A stretch of DNA of 58,453 nt. It comes from an uncultured Collinsella sp. (lineage in GTDB: Bacteria > Actinomycetota > Coriobacteriia > Coriobacteriales > Coriobacteriaceae). Each line of letters begins with the position of its first letter. Within the stretch, counting starts at the first letter, position 1. The stretch lies in contig UQDE01000009.1 of the NCBI GenBank assembly GCA_900539735.1, forward strand, positions 1-58,453, given 5' to 3'. This document shows, one piece after another, positions 1 through 8,144 of this stretch. The notes beneath the pieces are model-generated. The model searched no databases. It saw nothing but the letters and a program-made list of their open reading frames with translations, and was not told the origin of the DNA. A program made the translations under genes and the position numbers.

Positions 1-13
1 CATGCGAACCTCC
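1..13 (-). promoter_or_regulatory. Start codon and ribosome binding site of a divergent gene cut by the window edge
   Basis: Read on the minus strand, GGAGG lies five bases before an ATG whose last base is position 1. This is the typical spacing of a start site, so a gene running leftward out of the window probably begins at position 3. Only its start codon is included, so nothing can be said about its product. It would share the short upstream region with the LytTR regulator gene. An inverted repeat GGACCG-N5-CGGTCC at 19-35 lies between the two starts and could be an operator, but no binding protein can be named. Confidence 0.5.
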
Positions 14-69
14 AGTCCGGACCGCCCCGCGGTCCAACTTTCTGTCCGCACCCCCCTAAGGGGGCCCGA

Positions 70-792
70 ATGCTCAAGATTATCGCCTGCGACGACGACG
101 TCGCTTTTCTAGATAGACTGCACCGGATGATCGACCGCTGGTCGACCGAGACGGGCATGGCAGTCGACGTTGCGCTCGTCACGCGCGGCGAGGACCTGCT
201 GGCCCGCCATGCCGCATCGCGTGCCGACATCATTCTGCTCGACATGATCATGCCGCTCGTCAACGGCATGGACACCGCGCGGGAGCTGCGCCAATCCGAT
301 ACCGCCGTGCGCTTGGTGTTCCTCACCTCGTCGCCCGAGTTCGCGCTGGAGTCCTATGAGGTCCGCGCCTTCGACTATCTGCTCAAGCCCGTGACTTACG
401 AACGCTTGGCGCAACTGCTCGACGAGCTTTCGAGCATGCGACCCGCCGTGACCGACGAGCTCGTAACCAAAACGTCCTTTGGCTACCATGCCCTGCGCCT
501 GTCCGATATCGAATATGCCGAGGCTCGCAACAAGCACGTGGTCTTCCACCTGCGCGATGGCCGCGATATCGAGGCGCTCGAGCCGTTCCGCAGCATCGAG
601 GACCGGCTAACCCAAAACGCGACCTTCTTTAAGTGTCACCGCAGCTACCAGGTCAATCTGCGCAATATCGACCACTTTAACCGCACGGAAATCGTCATGC
701 GCTCGGGCGCGTGCATCCCGCTCGCGCGCAGCTGCAAGCAGGGGTTCCAAGACGCCTACTTTGCGGCGCGGTTCGAGGGCGGGAGACGCTGA
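70..792 (+). CDS. LytTR-family response regulator
   Basis: A 240-residue two-component response regulator, expected to act in the cytoplasm as a DNA-binding transcription factor. Residues 1 to about 118 form a receiver domain with the acidic cluster CDDD at 7-10, the phosphoacceptor aspartate at D58 in ILLDMIMP, and a conserved lysine in LLKPV. Residues about 135-235 form a LytTR DNA-binding domain (FFKCHRSYQVNLRNI is typical). The start has an AGGGGG ribosome site inside a small CCCCC/GGGGG hairpin. The stop overlaps the start of the following kinase gene by one base, so the two are translationally coupled and form a cognate pair of the AgrA/AgrC type. The signal sensed and the target genes are unknown. 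Confidence 0.93.
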   Translation: MLKIIACDDDVAFLDRLHRMIDRWSTETGMAVDVALVTRGEDLLARHAASRADIILLDMIMPLVNGMDTARELRQSDTAVRLVFLTSSPEFALESYEVRAFDYLLKPVTYERLAQLLDELSSMRPAVTDELVTKTSFGYHALRLSDIEYAEARNKHVVFHLRDGRDIEALEPFRSIEDRLTQNATFFKCHRSYQVNLRNIDHFNRTEIVMRSGACIPLARSCKQGFQDAYFAARFEGGRR

Positions 793-2069
793 TGTTCCTC
801 TCGGCAGAACTGGTGCTCTGGGCAATCCACCACACAACGACGCTGCTCTTTGGCGTCTTTGCCTCGGCGGCACTCTGCGGCGTCGAGATCAACCGCCGCC
901 ATGCGCTCGAGCTGGTGGGGGTCGGCGCCGTAACCGGCACTGCCTTTACGATTGCCAACCTCGTCGGTGGCGAGCTGTTTGCGCGACAGGCCTATCCACT
1001 CGTCGTGCATCTGCCGCTTGTCGTCTACCTGTGCGTGCGTTATCGTCTGAGCCCGTTGCTCACCCTGTTGGGCGTTACCAGTGCCTACCTGAGCTGCCAG
1101 TTTAGCAACTGGATGGGCATCGCCGCTTTCGCCGCCACCGATTCGCAGGTCGCGTACTACGTGGCGCGCATCATCACCACGCTCGGCGTCTTTGCCGTCT
1201 TGTTGCATTGGGCAGGCGACATTGGCCCCCGTCTGGCGATCAAAAGCCCCACCGAGCTGAAGATCCTGCTCATCCTGCCGCTCGTCTACTACATCTTCGA
1301 CTACGCCACCAACGTCTACACCACGCTCTTCCACTCGGGCTCGGTGGTAACCGTTGAGTTTTTGGCGTTCGCCCTCTGCGCCTTCTACCTTATGTTTCTT
1401 GCCGTCTACCTCCGTGAATACGAGGCAAAGGAAATCGCCGAGCGCGAGCGCTGGATGCTCGCGACCCGCGACAGCGCGGCCATCAAAGAGCTCGAAGCCT
1501 GGCGTCAGTCCGGACGCGAGCTCTCGATTCTCCGCCACGACATGCGCCACTACCTGCGCGGCCTGGCTACTCTGATCGAAGAGGGCAACACCGACGAGGC
1601 CCTCGCGCGCATTGATGATCTGTGCGATGCCAACGACCGCACCGCCGTACGCCGCTACTGTGCCAACGACACGGTCAACATTGCGCTCTCGTCGCTTTCC
1701 GCAGACATCAAAGCGCACGGCATCACCGCCGACCTGCGCGCCGCCGTGCCCGAAACCGTCCACGTGGGCGATGCCGATCTGTTCAGCGTGATATCGAACG
1801 CCCTCGACAATGCCATCGCCGCGGCGAGCGCCGCCCCCGAAGGCAAGCGGTTTGTCGACCTGGACCTTCGCTACGAAGACGGCCAGCTTCTATTGCTGGT
1901 TTCCAACACGTTTGGCCGTGCGCCACACATGGTCGACGGGATGCCCGTGGCCCAGCACACTGGCCACGGCTTTGGCACCAAGAGCATTAAGCTTGCCGTC
2001 GAGCGCATGAACGGCAACTGCCAGTTCCGCATTAACGGCGACCGGTTTGAGCTGCGCGCCGTGATGTAG
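792..2069 (+). CDS. GHKL-domain sensor histidine kinase (AgrC-like)
   Basis: A 425-residue membrane sensor kinase. The N-terminal 205 residues contain about six hydrophobic segments. A linker follows, then a DHp-like segment ELSILRHDMRHYL with the likely phosphoacceptor H249, and a GHKL ATPase domain with the N-box NALDNAIAAA and the glycine box GHGFGTKSIKLAVERMNG. This is the architecture of kinases that pair with LytTR regulators, often peptide-sensing. I chose the ATG at 792 because it forms a TGATG junction with the preceding regulator gene; an in-frame start at 711 would lie inside that gene. Which ligand is sensed cannot be told from sequence, and no precursor peptide gene is seen inside the window. 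Confidence 0.92.
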   Translation: MFLSAELVLWAIHHTTTLLFGVFASAALCGVEINRRHALELVGVGAVTGTAFTIANLVGGELFARQAYPLVVHLPLVVYLCVRYRLSPLLTLLGVTSAYLSCQFSNWMGIAAFAATDSQVAYYVARIITTLGVFAVLLHWAGDIGPRLAIKSPTELKILLILPLVYYIFDYATNVYTTLFHSGSVVTVEFLAFALCAFYLMFLAVYLREYEAKEIAERERWMLATRDSAAIKELEAWRQSGRELSILRHDMRHYLRGLATLIEEGNTDEALARIDDLCDANDRTAVRRYCANDTVNIALSSLSADIKAHGITADLRAAVPETVHVGDADLFSVISNALDNAIAAASAAPEGKRFVDLDLRYEDGQLLLLVSNTFGRAPHMVDGMPVAQHTGHGFGTKSIKLAVERMNGNCQFRINGDRFELRAVM

Positions 2070-2108
2070 AGGTGTGGGAGTGCCGCCACGGCGGCGCCGC
2101 CAGCCTCG

Positions 2109-2684
2109 TTACAACGGTGCGGCCGCCGGGGTCAGCTGTTTGATGTAGGCCCACATGCGCTGTTTGGCGGCCTTGTCGGTGAGCGCTGCCTCAAAACCGT
2201 CGAGTGCCAACACGCGACGCCCTTGCACGTGGGCGACCAGGCCGGGCTTGAGCATAGCAGTGTCAAAGTCGTCGATTGCCACGAGCATATCGGCATAGGT
2301 CTCGCGCATGGCGTCTGCCGCGCTGTTGTCCAGCAGCAGCACCGCCTCGGGGTCCAAGGCCTCCAGCGCCTCGCGGAACAACTCGCACGGCAGGGTCTCG
2401 CCCACCGCGACCGCCCCGTCGCCCGCGCCGGCAACGCTTGCCAGCACGCAGAAGTCCTCGGGCGCATACCCGATAGCCCCAAGCGCCTTGCGCAGTGCGG
2501 CGCCATCCGCGCCGGCAGCCAACTCGCCGCCCGAGCGCTCGGCCTCATCCAAATCACCTTTTACCAGCACGATCGGCGAGCACGCGTTGCCCGCGATACG
2601 CACACCGCGACCTGCAAGCGACGCAAGCTCCTGCTCGGCCGCCTGGGCGATGGCTTCTTTTTTCTGGCTTTGTGACGTGGACAT
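2109..2684 (-). CDS. Uracil-DNA-glycosylase-fold protein lacking catalytic motifs
   Basis: A 191-residue protein. Its order of motifs follows family-4/5 uracil-DNA glycosylases: a strand IVLVKGDLDEAE where the family has a GEAPG-type motif, then a segment ending ALRKALGAIGYAPEDFCVLASV (family: L-D-x-x-L-x-x-I-G-x-x-R-E-D-V-Y-I-T-N), then LDPEAVLLLDNSAADAM (family: I-x-P-K-x-I-x-x-L-G-x-x-A), and a C-terminal K-x-x-x-W segment. The catalytic GEAPG and HP-S/A motifs and the iron-sulfur cysteines are missing, so I expect a structural homologue without glycosylase activity. The start at 2684 has GGAG at good spacing; an upstream in-frame ATG at 2714 lacks one. The gene is convergent with the kinase gene and divergent from thioredoxin. 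The family assignment is my inference from motif order. Confidence 0.6.
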   Translation of the reverse strand: MSTSQSQKKEAIAQAAEQELASLAGRGVRIAGNACSPIVLVKGDLDEAERSGGELAAGADGAALRKALGAIGYAPEDFCVLASVAGAGDGAVAVGETLPCELFREALEALDPEAVLLLDNSAADAMRETYADMLVAIDDFDTAMLKPGLVAHVQGRRVLALDGFEAALTDKAAKQRMWAYIKQLTPAAAPL

Positions 2685-2820
2685 GCGCTCTCCAATCGTT
2701 TGCGTGCCCACCATTATATAAAAGAGCCGCCTGCGAGTGGTTGCTTTACGGGCCGCTGGGTATAAGCACGGTCGTACTGAGTTTTACGCGGCTGTGCCGC
2801 GTCACATTATGGAGGTCACC

Positions 2821-3141
2821 ATGGCTGACATTAAGCAGATTACCCCCGAGAACTTCGACGCCGTCGTCAACGATAGCCTGCCCGTACTGGTTGATTTTTG
2901 GGCCCCGTGGTGCGGCCCGTGCCGTTCGCTCTCGCCCATCGTCGACGAGGTCGCCGACGAGCTGGCCGGCAAGCTTGCCGTGGCCAAGTGCAACGTCGAC
3001 GACAATCAGGACCTGGCCATGAAGTTTGGCGTCATGAGCATCCCCACGCTGATCGTTTTTAAGAACGGCGAGGAGGTCGACCGTTCGGTCGGCGCATTAC
3101 CCAAGGCAAGGCTTCAGGCGCTGCTGGAGAAACATCTGTAA
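2821..3141 (+). CDS. trxA: Thioredoxin
   Basis: A 106-residue cytoplasmic thioredoxin, a small protein disulfide reductase normally recycled by thioredoxin reductase. The active site WCGPC lies at residues 30-34 after the strand VLVDFWAP, and the cis-proline loop SIPT follows in the usual place. The length matches the family. The start at 2821 has GGAGGT seven bases upstream; longer in-frame starts lack a ribosome site. It is transcribed alone: the neighbouring gene on the left is divergent, and a strong intrinsic terminator lies downstream at 3253-3290. Confidence 0.97.
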   Translation: MADIKQITPENFDAVVNDSLPVLVDFWAPWCGPCRSLSPIVDEVADELAGKLAVAKCNVDDNQDLAMKFGVMSIPTLIVFKNGEEVDRSVGALPKARLQALLEKHL

Positions 3142-3252
3142 TACGCTTGTTACTTGTCTGCCGTCCATGAGCGGTTTTGCACCGCTCGCCGGAGCGCCAA
3201 ACGCAAGGCATGCGACCACGGATAGTATGGTAGACACAAACAGCCCCCAGTG

Positions 3253-3290
3253 AACGGGTGCGGGTCAGACGGACTCGCACCCGTTTTCTT
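3253..3290 (+). terminator. Rho-independent terminator after trxA
   Basis: A hairpin with a 10-bp stem, AACGGGTGCG paired with CGCACCCGTT, is followed by TTCTT. It lies about 110 bases after the thioredoxin stop and separates it from the nickel/hydrogenase cluster. A smaller hairpin GAGCGG/CCGCTC lies upstream at about 3169-3188. Confidence 0.8.
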
Positions 3291-3361
3291 ATGCGCCGGC
3301 GCCCAAGGCGGGCGTAGTAGAATCTGAACCACTGGATTGCCCCAAACATAAGGAGATTCCC

Positions 3362-3610
3362 ATGCATGACGTTGGAATGAACATGAGCCAGCTTGCCATG
3401 AGCGTCAAGCAGGTCGACGATACCATCGAGCTCGCTCACGAGTGGAGCCATCAGCTGCTGCATGCGACCGAGAACTTTGACATGGAGCGTATTGGCGCCA
3501 AGCTCGAGGCCGCCATGGCTGCGCTGCACGAGGCGCACGATGTGCTCGAGGGCTACGAGGAGGCCATCGAGGCCGACCACAACTCCGTCGGCTCTGTGAA
3601 GCTGGTGTAA
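3362..3610 (+). CDS. Small conserved-type protein ahead of nikR
   Basis: An 82-residue acidic, mostly helical protein with several histidines and methionines (MHDVGMNMSQ at the N-terminus, EWSHQLLHATEN, LHEAHDV). I do not recognise its family. The AAGGAG ribosome site six bases before the ATG and the one-base gap to the GTG start of nikR show it is a real gene and co-transcribed with the nickel regulator. The histidines could bind metal, and the location suggests a role in nickel or hydrogenase biology, but that is inference from context only. There is no signal peptide or membrane segment. Confidence 0.75.
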   Translation: MHDVGMNMSQLAMSVKQVDDTIELAHEWSHQLLHATENFDMERIGAKLEAAMAALHEAHDVLEGYEEAIEADHNSVGSVKLV

Positions 3611-3611
3611 C

Positions 3612-4106
3612 GTGGCCGAGCACGAGCACGCGCACGATCACGGTGCGGACGACGATGCGAGCTGCCGCTGCAGCGGCCCCAGCTCCGAGCTGGTCCGCTT
3701 TTCGGTCACCGCGCCCGACGACCTGCTGCGCCGTTTTGACGAGCAGATCGCGCGCCGCGGTGACGTGGCCAACCGCTCCGAGGCCGTACGCGATCTGATC
3801 CGCGCCTCGATCGCCAAGGAGCAGATGCGCACGCCCGACGAGCAGGTCATCGGTTCGCTCACTATGATCTATGACCACCATACCGGCGACCTGACGCGCC
3901 GTCTGGACGAGGTGCAGCACGACTATACCGACGAGATTGTCTCGACCATGCACGTGCATCTGGACCACCACAACTGTCTGGAGATTCTGGCGCTCAAGGG
4001 TCGCGGCAAACGCGTCTACGAGCTGGCGGACCGGTTGCTGGGACTGCGCGGCGTTAAGCACGGCGAGCTCACCTGCGCCGCCACCAAGCAAAGCCTGGGG
4101 CTCTAA
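3612..4106 (+). CDS. nikR: Nickel-responsive transcriptional regulator NikR
   Basis: A 164-residue NikR-type repressor. An extra histidine-rich N-terminal tail (EHEHAHDHG, then CRC) precedes the ribbon-helix-helix domain (residues about 25-70, with LVRFSVTAPDDLLRRFDEQI and NRSEAVRDLIR). The C-terminal ACT-like domain carries the nickel ligands: H103 in VQHDY, H114 and H116 in HVHLDHH, and C122, matching His76, His87, His89 and Cys95 of E. coli NikR. It starts with GTG one base after the preceding stop. It probably senses nickel and controls nickel uptake or the adjacent hyp genes. I could not find a convincing copy of the known E. coli-type operator in the upstream region. The His-rich tail is longer than in E. 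coli NikR. Confidence 0.93.
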   Translation: MAEHEHAHDHGADDDASCRCSGPSSELVRFSVTAPDDLLRRFDEQIARRGDVANRSEAVRDLIRASIAKEQMRTPDEQVIGSLTMIYDHHTGDLTRRLDEVQHDYTDEIVSTMHVHLDHHNCLEILALKGRGKRVYELADRLLGLRGVKHGELTCAATKQSLGL

Positions 4107-4135
4107 CAGCACACACTTCAATGAAGGAGGGTCGC

Positions 4136-6589
4136 ATGCGGCATGTGCATATTCACGTGACGGGCATTGTGCAGGGCGTTGGCATGCGGCCATTTGTGTA
4201 TCGCGAGGCTATGGCGCATGGCATTTGCGGCTGGGTGCTCAACGCGGGCGATGGCGTGCACATCGAGGCGCATGCTTCGGTCGAGGCACTCGACGGCTTT
4301 GTCGCCGCGCTGTCGGAGCACGCACCTGCCGCGGCCCGCGTTGAGCATGTCGCTATTGCAGATCTGGAGCCCGACGCTTGGGATGCCGACGATGAGCAGG
4401 CCTTTCGTATCGTAGCGTCGCAGGATCAGACCATGCACACGACGCTCATCTCCCCCGATATCGCCACCTGTGACGACTGCCTGCGCGAACTGTTCGACCC
4501 CGCCGACCGACGCTTTCACTACCCCTTTATCAACTGCACCAACTGCGGGCCGCGCTTTACCATCATCCGGTCGCTGCCTTATGACCGAGCGGCCACGTCG
4601 ATGGATTGCTTTCCCATGTGCCCCGAGTGCGCCGCAGAGTATGGCGACCCGCTTGACCGGCGCTTTCATGCGCAGCCCGATGCCTGCTTTGACTGCGGGC
4701 CACATATTACCTGGCGCGAGGCGGCGGGCGACATGGGGCTCGAAGGCCCGGGGGCGACGCCAGCCGTCGGCAGCACGCGCGAAACCAGCGATGCCATTAT
4801 CGACCGCTGTGTCGAGCTGCTGGCCAGCGGCGGTATTGTCGCCATCAAGGGCCTGGGCGGATTCCATCTGGCCTGCAACGCCGCCAATGAGCAGGCGGTG
4901 GTCGAGCTGCGCCGTCGCAAGCGCCGCAGCAACAAGCCGCTTGCCGTTATGGTGCGCAGCCTTGCCGATACTGAACGCCTGTGCCATGTCGATGATGCCG
5001 AGCGTGGCTTGCTAACCGGCAGCATCCGCCCCATCGTGCTGTTGCGCCGGCGTGCTGTTGGCGAGGGAGATTCCCCCGACGCCCTTACACTCGCGCCATC
5101 CGTCGCGCACGATTTACCCGAGCTCGGCGTCATGCTCCCCTACACCCCGCTTCAACATTTACTGCTCGCCGCGGCCGCGTCGCATGACATGCACGCGCTG
5201 GTCATGACCAGCGGAAACCTGAGCGAGGAACCTATCGAAACTGATGACGGCCTCGCTTGGGAACACCTCGTTGCCCCCGGCATCGCCGATGCGCTGCTCG
5301 GCAACGACCGCGCGATCCTCTCGCGCTACGACGACTCCGTGGTACGTGTGGTCGACGGCACCGTCATGCCCGTGCGTCGCGCACGCGGATATGCGCCTCG
5401 GCCGTTGCCGCTACCGGCACTCGACACCGTCGCGCCCTGCGTGCTCGCATGCGGCCCACAGCAAAAGGCAACGATCGCATTCACACGCGAGGATGCGAAC
5501 GGCGAGGCGGCCTGTTTTGTGTCGCAGCATATTGGCGATGTTGAAAACGGCGAGACCTTCGATGCTTGGAACGCCGCACGCTCGCGTCTGGAAAACCTCT
5601 TTGACCTGGCGCCTACCGCCCTGGCATGCGACATGCATCCCAGCTATCTATCGAGCCAGTGGGCGCGTGAGCAGGCGCGAAAATGCAATCTGCCGCTCGT
5701 CGAGGTGCAGCACCATCATGCGCATATCGTGAGCGTAATGGCCGAGGCCATCGCCGCGGGCCAGCTTACAACCGACGCGCGCGTCCTTGGCATCGCCTTT
5801 GACGGCACTGGCGCCGGCACCGACGGAACCATTTGGGGCGGCGAGTTCCTCGTCGCCGGCCTTGCCGATTTTGAACGCGCCGCCCACCTGCACACCTGGG
5901 CGCTTCCCGGCGGTGCCGCATCCGTGCACGATGCCCGCCGCAATGCCTTTGCCCTGCTGAGCGAGCTCGGTCTGCTCGAGCACCCGGGCGCCGCGGGGCT
6001 ATTGGGCACCCTTGACGAGCAGATGCGCAGCATCACGGCTACGATGATCGAGCGGAACATCAACAGCCCACGCACGAGCAGCATGGGGCGTCTCTTTGAC
6101 GCCGCCGCTGCAGTTTTGGGCATTTGCGGGCAGGCAACCTACGAAGGCGAGCCCGCCATCGAACTCGAAGCCGCCGCCTGGCGCGCGCTCGGCAGTAAGC
6201 CCGTTCGTCTCGACGGCAATCATACAGGCGTGTTCACGTCTGCCGACGACTCCCCCATCTTGGACCCCCAACCGCTCATCGAAGCTCTTCTGAATGGAAT
6301 CGAGGCAGGCGCGCCGGCCGACAGGCTCGCCCTCGGGTTTCACATCGCCATTACGCACGCTACGACCCACATCGCGTGCGAGATCTGTGATCGCGAAGGC
6401 ATCGATACCGTCGCGCTCTCGGGCGGTGTGCTCATGAACCGGCTTTTGCTTCAGCTCCTTACCCACGAACTCAAAGACGCCGGCCTTACCGTCTTGGTCC
6501 CCCACGCTGTGCCCGTCAACGACGGCTGCATCGCCTACGGTCAGGCAGCCGTCGCGCGCGCTCGTCTTGCGCAGATCGCATCGCAATAG
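4136..6589 (+). CDS. hypF: Carbamoyltransferase HypF
   Basis: An 817-residue hydrogenase maturation protein that makes the cyanide ligand precursor by transferring the carbamoyl group of carbamoyl phosphate to the C-terminal cysteine of HypE. Domains in order: acylphosphatase (residues 1-90, GIVQGVGMRPFVYR), paired zinc fingers (CDDCLRELFD, CTNCGPRFT, CPECAAEY, CFDCGPH, residues about 110-190), YrdC-like domain (GGIVAIKGLGGFHLACNA, about 225-410) and Kae1/HypF C-terminal domain (VEVQHHHAHIVSVM, FDGTGAGTDGTIWGGEF). Start: AAGGAGGG lies just before the ATG at 4136, and an upstream ATG at 4121 overlaps that ribosome site. It follows nikR with a short gap. It is slightly longer than the E. coli protein and appears complete. 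Confidence 0.96.
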   Translation: MRHVHIHVTGIVQGVGMRPFVYREAMAHGICGWVLNAGDGVHIEAHASVEALDGFVAALSEHAPAAARVEHVAIADLEPDAWDADDEQAFRIVASQDQTMHTTLISPDIATCDDCLRELFDPADRRFHYPFINCTNCGPRFTIIRSLPYDRAATSMDCFPMCPECAAEYGDPLDRRFHAQPDACFDCGPHITWREAAGDMGLEGPGATPAVGSTRETSDAIIDRCVELLASGGIVAIKGLGGFHLACNAANEQAVVELRRRKRRSNKPLAVMVRSLADTERLCHVDDAERGLLTGSIRPIVLLRRRAVGEGDSPDALTLAPSVAHDLPELGVMLPYTPLQHLLLAAAASHDMHALVMTSGNLSEEPIETDDGLAWEHLVAPGIADALLGNDRAILSRYDDSVVRVVDGTVMPVRRARGYAPRPLPLPALDTVAPCVLACGPQQKATIAFTREDANGEAACFVSQHIGDVENGETFDAWNAARSRLENLFDLAPTALACDMHPSYLSSQWAREQARKCNLPLVEVQHHHAHIVSVMAEAIAAGQLTTDARVLGIAFDGTGAGTDGTIWGGEFLVAGLADFERAAHLHTWALPGGAASVHDARRNAFALLSELGLLEHPGAAGLLGTLDEQMRSITATMIERNINSPRTSSMGRLFDAAAAVLGICGQATYEGEPAIELEAAAWRALGSKPVRLDGNHTGVFTSADDSPILDPQPLIEALLNGIEAGAPADRLALGFHIAITHATTHIACEICDREGIDTVALSGGVLMNRLLLQLLTHELKDAGLTVLVPHAVPVNDGCIAYGQAAVARARLAQIASQ

Positions 6590-6629
6590 CTCGCCCTCGC
6601 ACGCCGCCGCGCTCAACCGTCTCACAGCT

Positions 6630-6664
6630 GTAACGCGTTTGCTCGCGACTCCCGCGAGCGTTAC
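6630..6664. other. Strong hairpin in the hypF-hypC gap
   Basis: GCTCGCG and CGCGAGC form a 7-bp stem flanked by GTAAC/GTTAC, giving a long imperfect hairpin in the 134-base gap between hypF and hypC. No run of T follows, so it is not a classical terminator. It could modulate read-through into hypCDE or precede a separate hypC promoter (an A/T-rich GTATAAAAG lies downstream near 6706). Confidence 0.5.
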
Positions 6665-6723
6665 CATCATCTGATGGGTAATTAGGCGCCTATCCAGCGC
6701 AAAACGTATAAAAGAGGAACATT

Positions 6724-6984
6724 ATGTGCCTTGCCGTTCCCGGTAAAGTAGTCAAACGCGACGACGACCTTAAGGCGACCGTCGACATGATGGGCATCGA
6801 GCGCCCCGTTTCGCTGCGCCTCGTGCCGACGGCACAGGTAGGCGACTATATTCTCGTGCACGCCGGCTTTGGCATTCAGATTGTCGACGAGCAAGAAGCC
6901 CAAGAGACACTCGAGCTCGTCAATACCATGACCGAGCTGGCCGAAGAGGACCAGCTCGCCACCAACCCGGCCGAGGCATACTAG
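6724..6984 (+). CDS. hypC: Hydrogenase maturation chaperone HypC
   Basis: An 86-residue HypC/HupF protein. The N-terminus MCLAVPGKVV carries the essential Cys2, which after methionine removal binds iron and HypD while the Fe(CN)2CO group is assembled and delivered to the hydrogenase large subunit. The length is normal. The start has AGAGGA upstream. The stop codon TAG shares its final base with the GTG start of hypD, so the two products, which form a complex, are translationally coupled. Confidence 0.96.
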   Translation: MCLAVPGKVVKRDDDLKATVDMMGIERPVSLRLVPTAQVGDYILVHAGFGIQIVDEQEAQETLELVNTMTELAEEDQLATNPAEAY

Positions 6985-8096
6985 TGGCGGCGGCGCAGCC
7001 GGTTCGCTCCGGTATCGACTTTTCGGCATTTCGCGACCCCAAGCTGGCTCGCGAGCTCATCGACCGTATTCATGAGCTTGTCGGCAACCGCAGCATCAAC
7101 CTTATGGAAGTCTGCGGTACACATACCGTGAGTATTGGCCGCTATGGCTTTCGCTCCATTATGCCGACGGGACTCAAACTGCTAAGCGGCCCGGGGTGCC
7201 CCGTTTGCGTCACTGCCAACCGCGACATCGATCACGCAATCGCACTTTCCAACATGGACGGCGCTATCATCACCACCTTTGGCGACATGGTGCGCGTGCC
7301 CGGATCGTCCACCTCGCTTGCCGCGCAAAAAGCGGCGGGGCGCGATATCCGCATCGTCTACTCTCCGCTCGACGCACTCGACATTGCCGAGCAAAATCCC
7401 GAACGCCCGGTCATCTTTATGGGCGTCGGCTTTGAGACCACAACGCCCACCATTGCCGCCGCTATCCTGGAGGCCGACGCGCGCTGGCTCCAGAACTTCT
7501 CGGTCTACTGTGCTCACAAGACCACGCCGCCGGCTCTGCGTGCGATCTCCAACGACCCCGAGACGACCATCGACGGCTTTATCCTGCCTGGTCACGTCGC
7601 TACCATCACCGGCCTGGCACCCTTTGGGTTTTTGGTCGATGAGTTCGAGACCCCCGGCGTAGTCACCGGGTTTGAGCCGGTCGATATTCTGCAGGGCATC
7701 TGCATGTTGGTCCAGATGGTTGTCGAGAACAGGCCGGCGATCGACAACGCCTACCGCCGTGGCGTCAATGCAGACGGCAATCCCGTAGCGCGCCAGCTGG
7801 TCGAGCAGGTATTTGAGCCGTGCGACACCGCGTGGCGCGGGCTGGGGCCGATTGCCAATTCGGGTCTTTCCATCCGACCCGAATTCGCGCGTTTTGATGC
7901 CGGCACCCGCTTTGACGTACCCATTGAACCGACGGTCGAACCACGCGGGTGCCGCTGCGGCGACGTGCTGCGCGGTGCCATCACGCCGAGCGACTGCCCG
8001 TTGTTCGGCCACGCATGTACGCCCGAACACCCCGTCGGCCCCTGCATGGTGAGCTCCGAAGGTAGCTGCGCGGCGCACTACCGCTACCGCGACTAG
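6984..8096 (+). CDS. hypD: Hydrogenase maturation iron-sulfur protein HypD
   Basis: A 370-residue HypD, the scaffold on which the Fe(CN)2CO unit is assembled together with HypC and HypE. Recognisable blocks are MEVCGTHTVSIGRYGFRS, LLSGPGCPVCVT, IFMGVGFETTTPTIAAAI and the C-terminal cysteine-rich segment with CRCGDVLRG, CPLFGHAC and GPCMVSSEGSCAA, which holds the 4Fe-4S cluster. It starts with GTG overlapping the hypC stop by one base. It sits in the hypCDE order found in many bacteria. Confidence 0.96.
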   Translation: MAAAQPVRSGIDFSAFRDPKLARELIDRIHELVGNRSINLMEVCGTHTVSIGRYGFRSIMPTGLKLLSGPGCPVCVTANRDIDHAIALSNMDGAIITTFGDMVRVPGSSTSLAAQKAAGRDIRIVYSPLDALDIAEQNPERPVIFMGVGFETTTPTIAAAILEADARWLQNFSVYCAHKTTPPALRAISNDPETTIDGFILPGHVATITGLAPFGFLVDEFETPGVVTGFEPVDILQGICMLVQMVVENRPAIDNAYRRGVNADGNPVARQLVEQVFEPCDTAWRGLGPIANSGLSIRPEFARFDAGTRFDVPIEPTVEPRGCRCGDVLRGAITPSDCPLFGHACTPEHPVGPCMVSSEGSCAAHYRYRD

Positions 8097-8144
8097 CCCA
8101 GACGCACCCGCACACCGGCACCACCCTCGATTGGAGTTTTCGAT

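Noticed and set aside
3142..3361. E. coli-type NikR operator upstream of the nickel cluster
   Set aside because: No pair of GTATGA/TCATAC half-sites at the right spacing was found.
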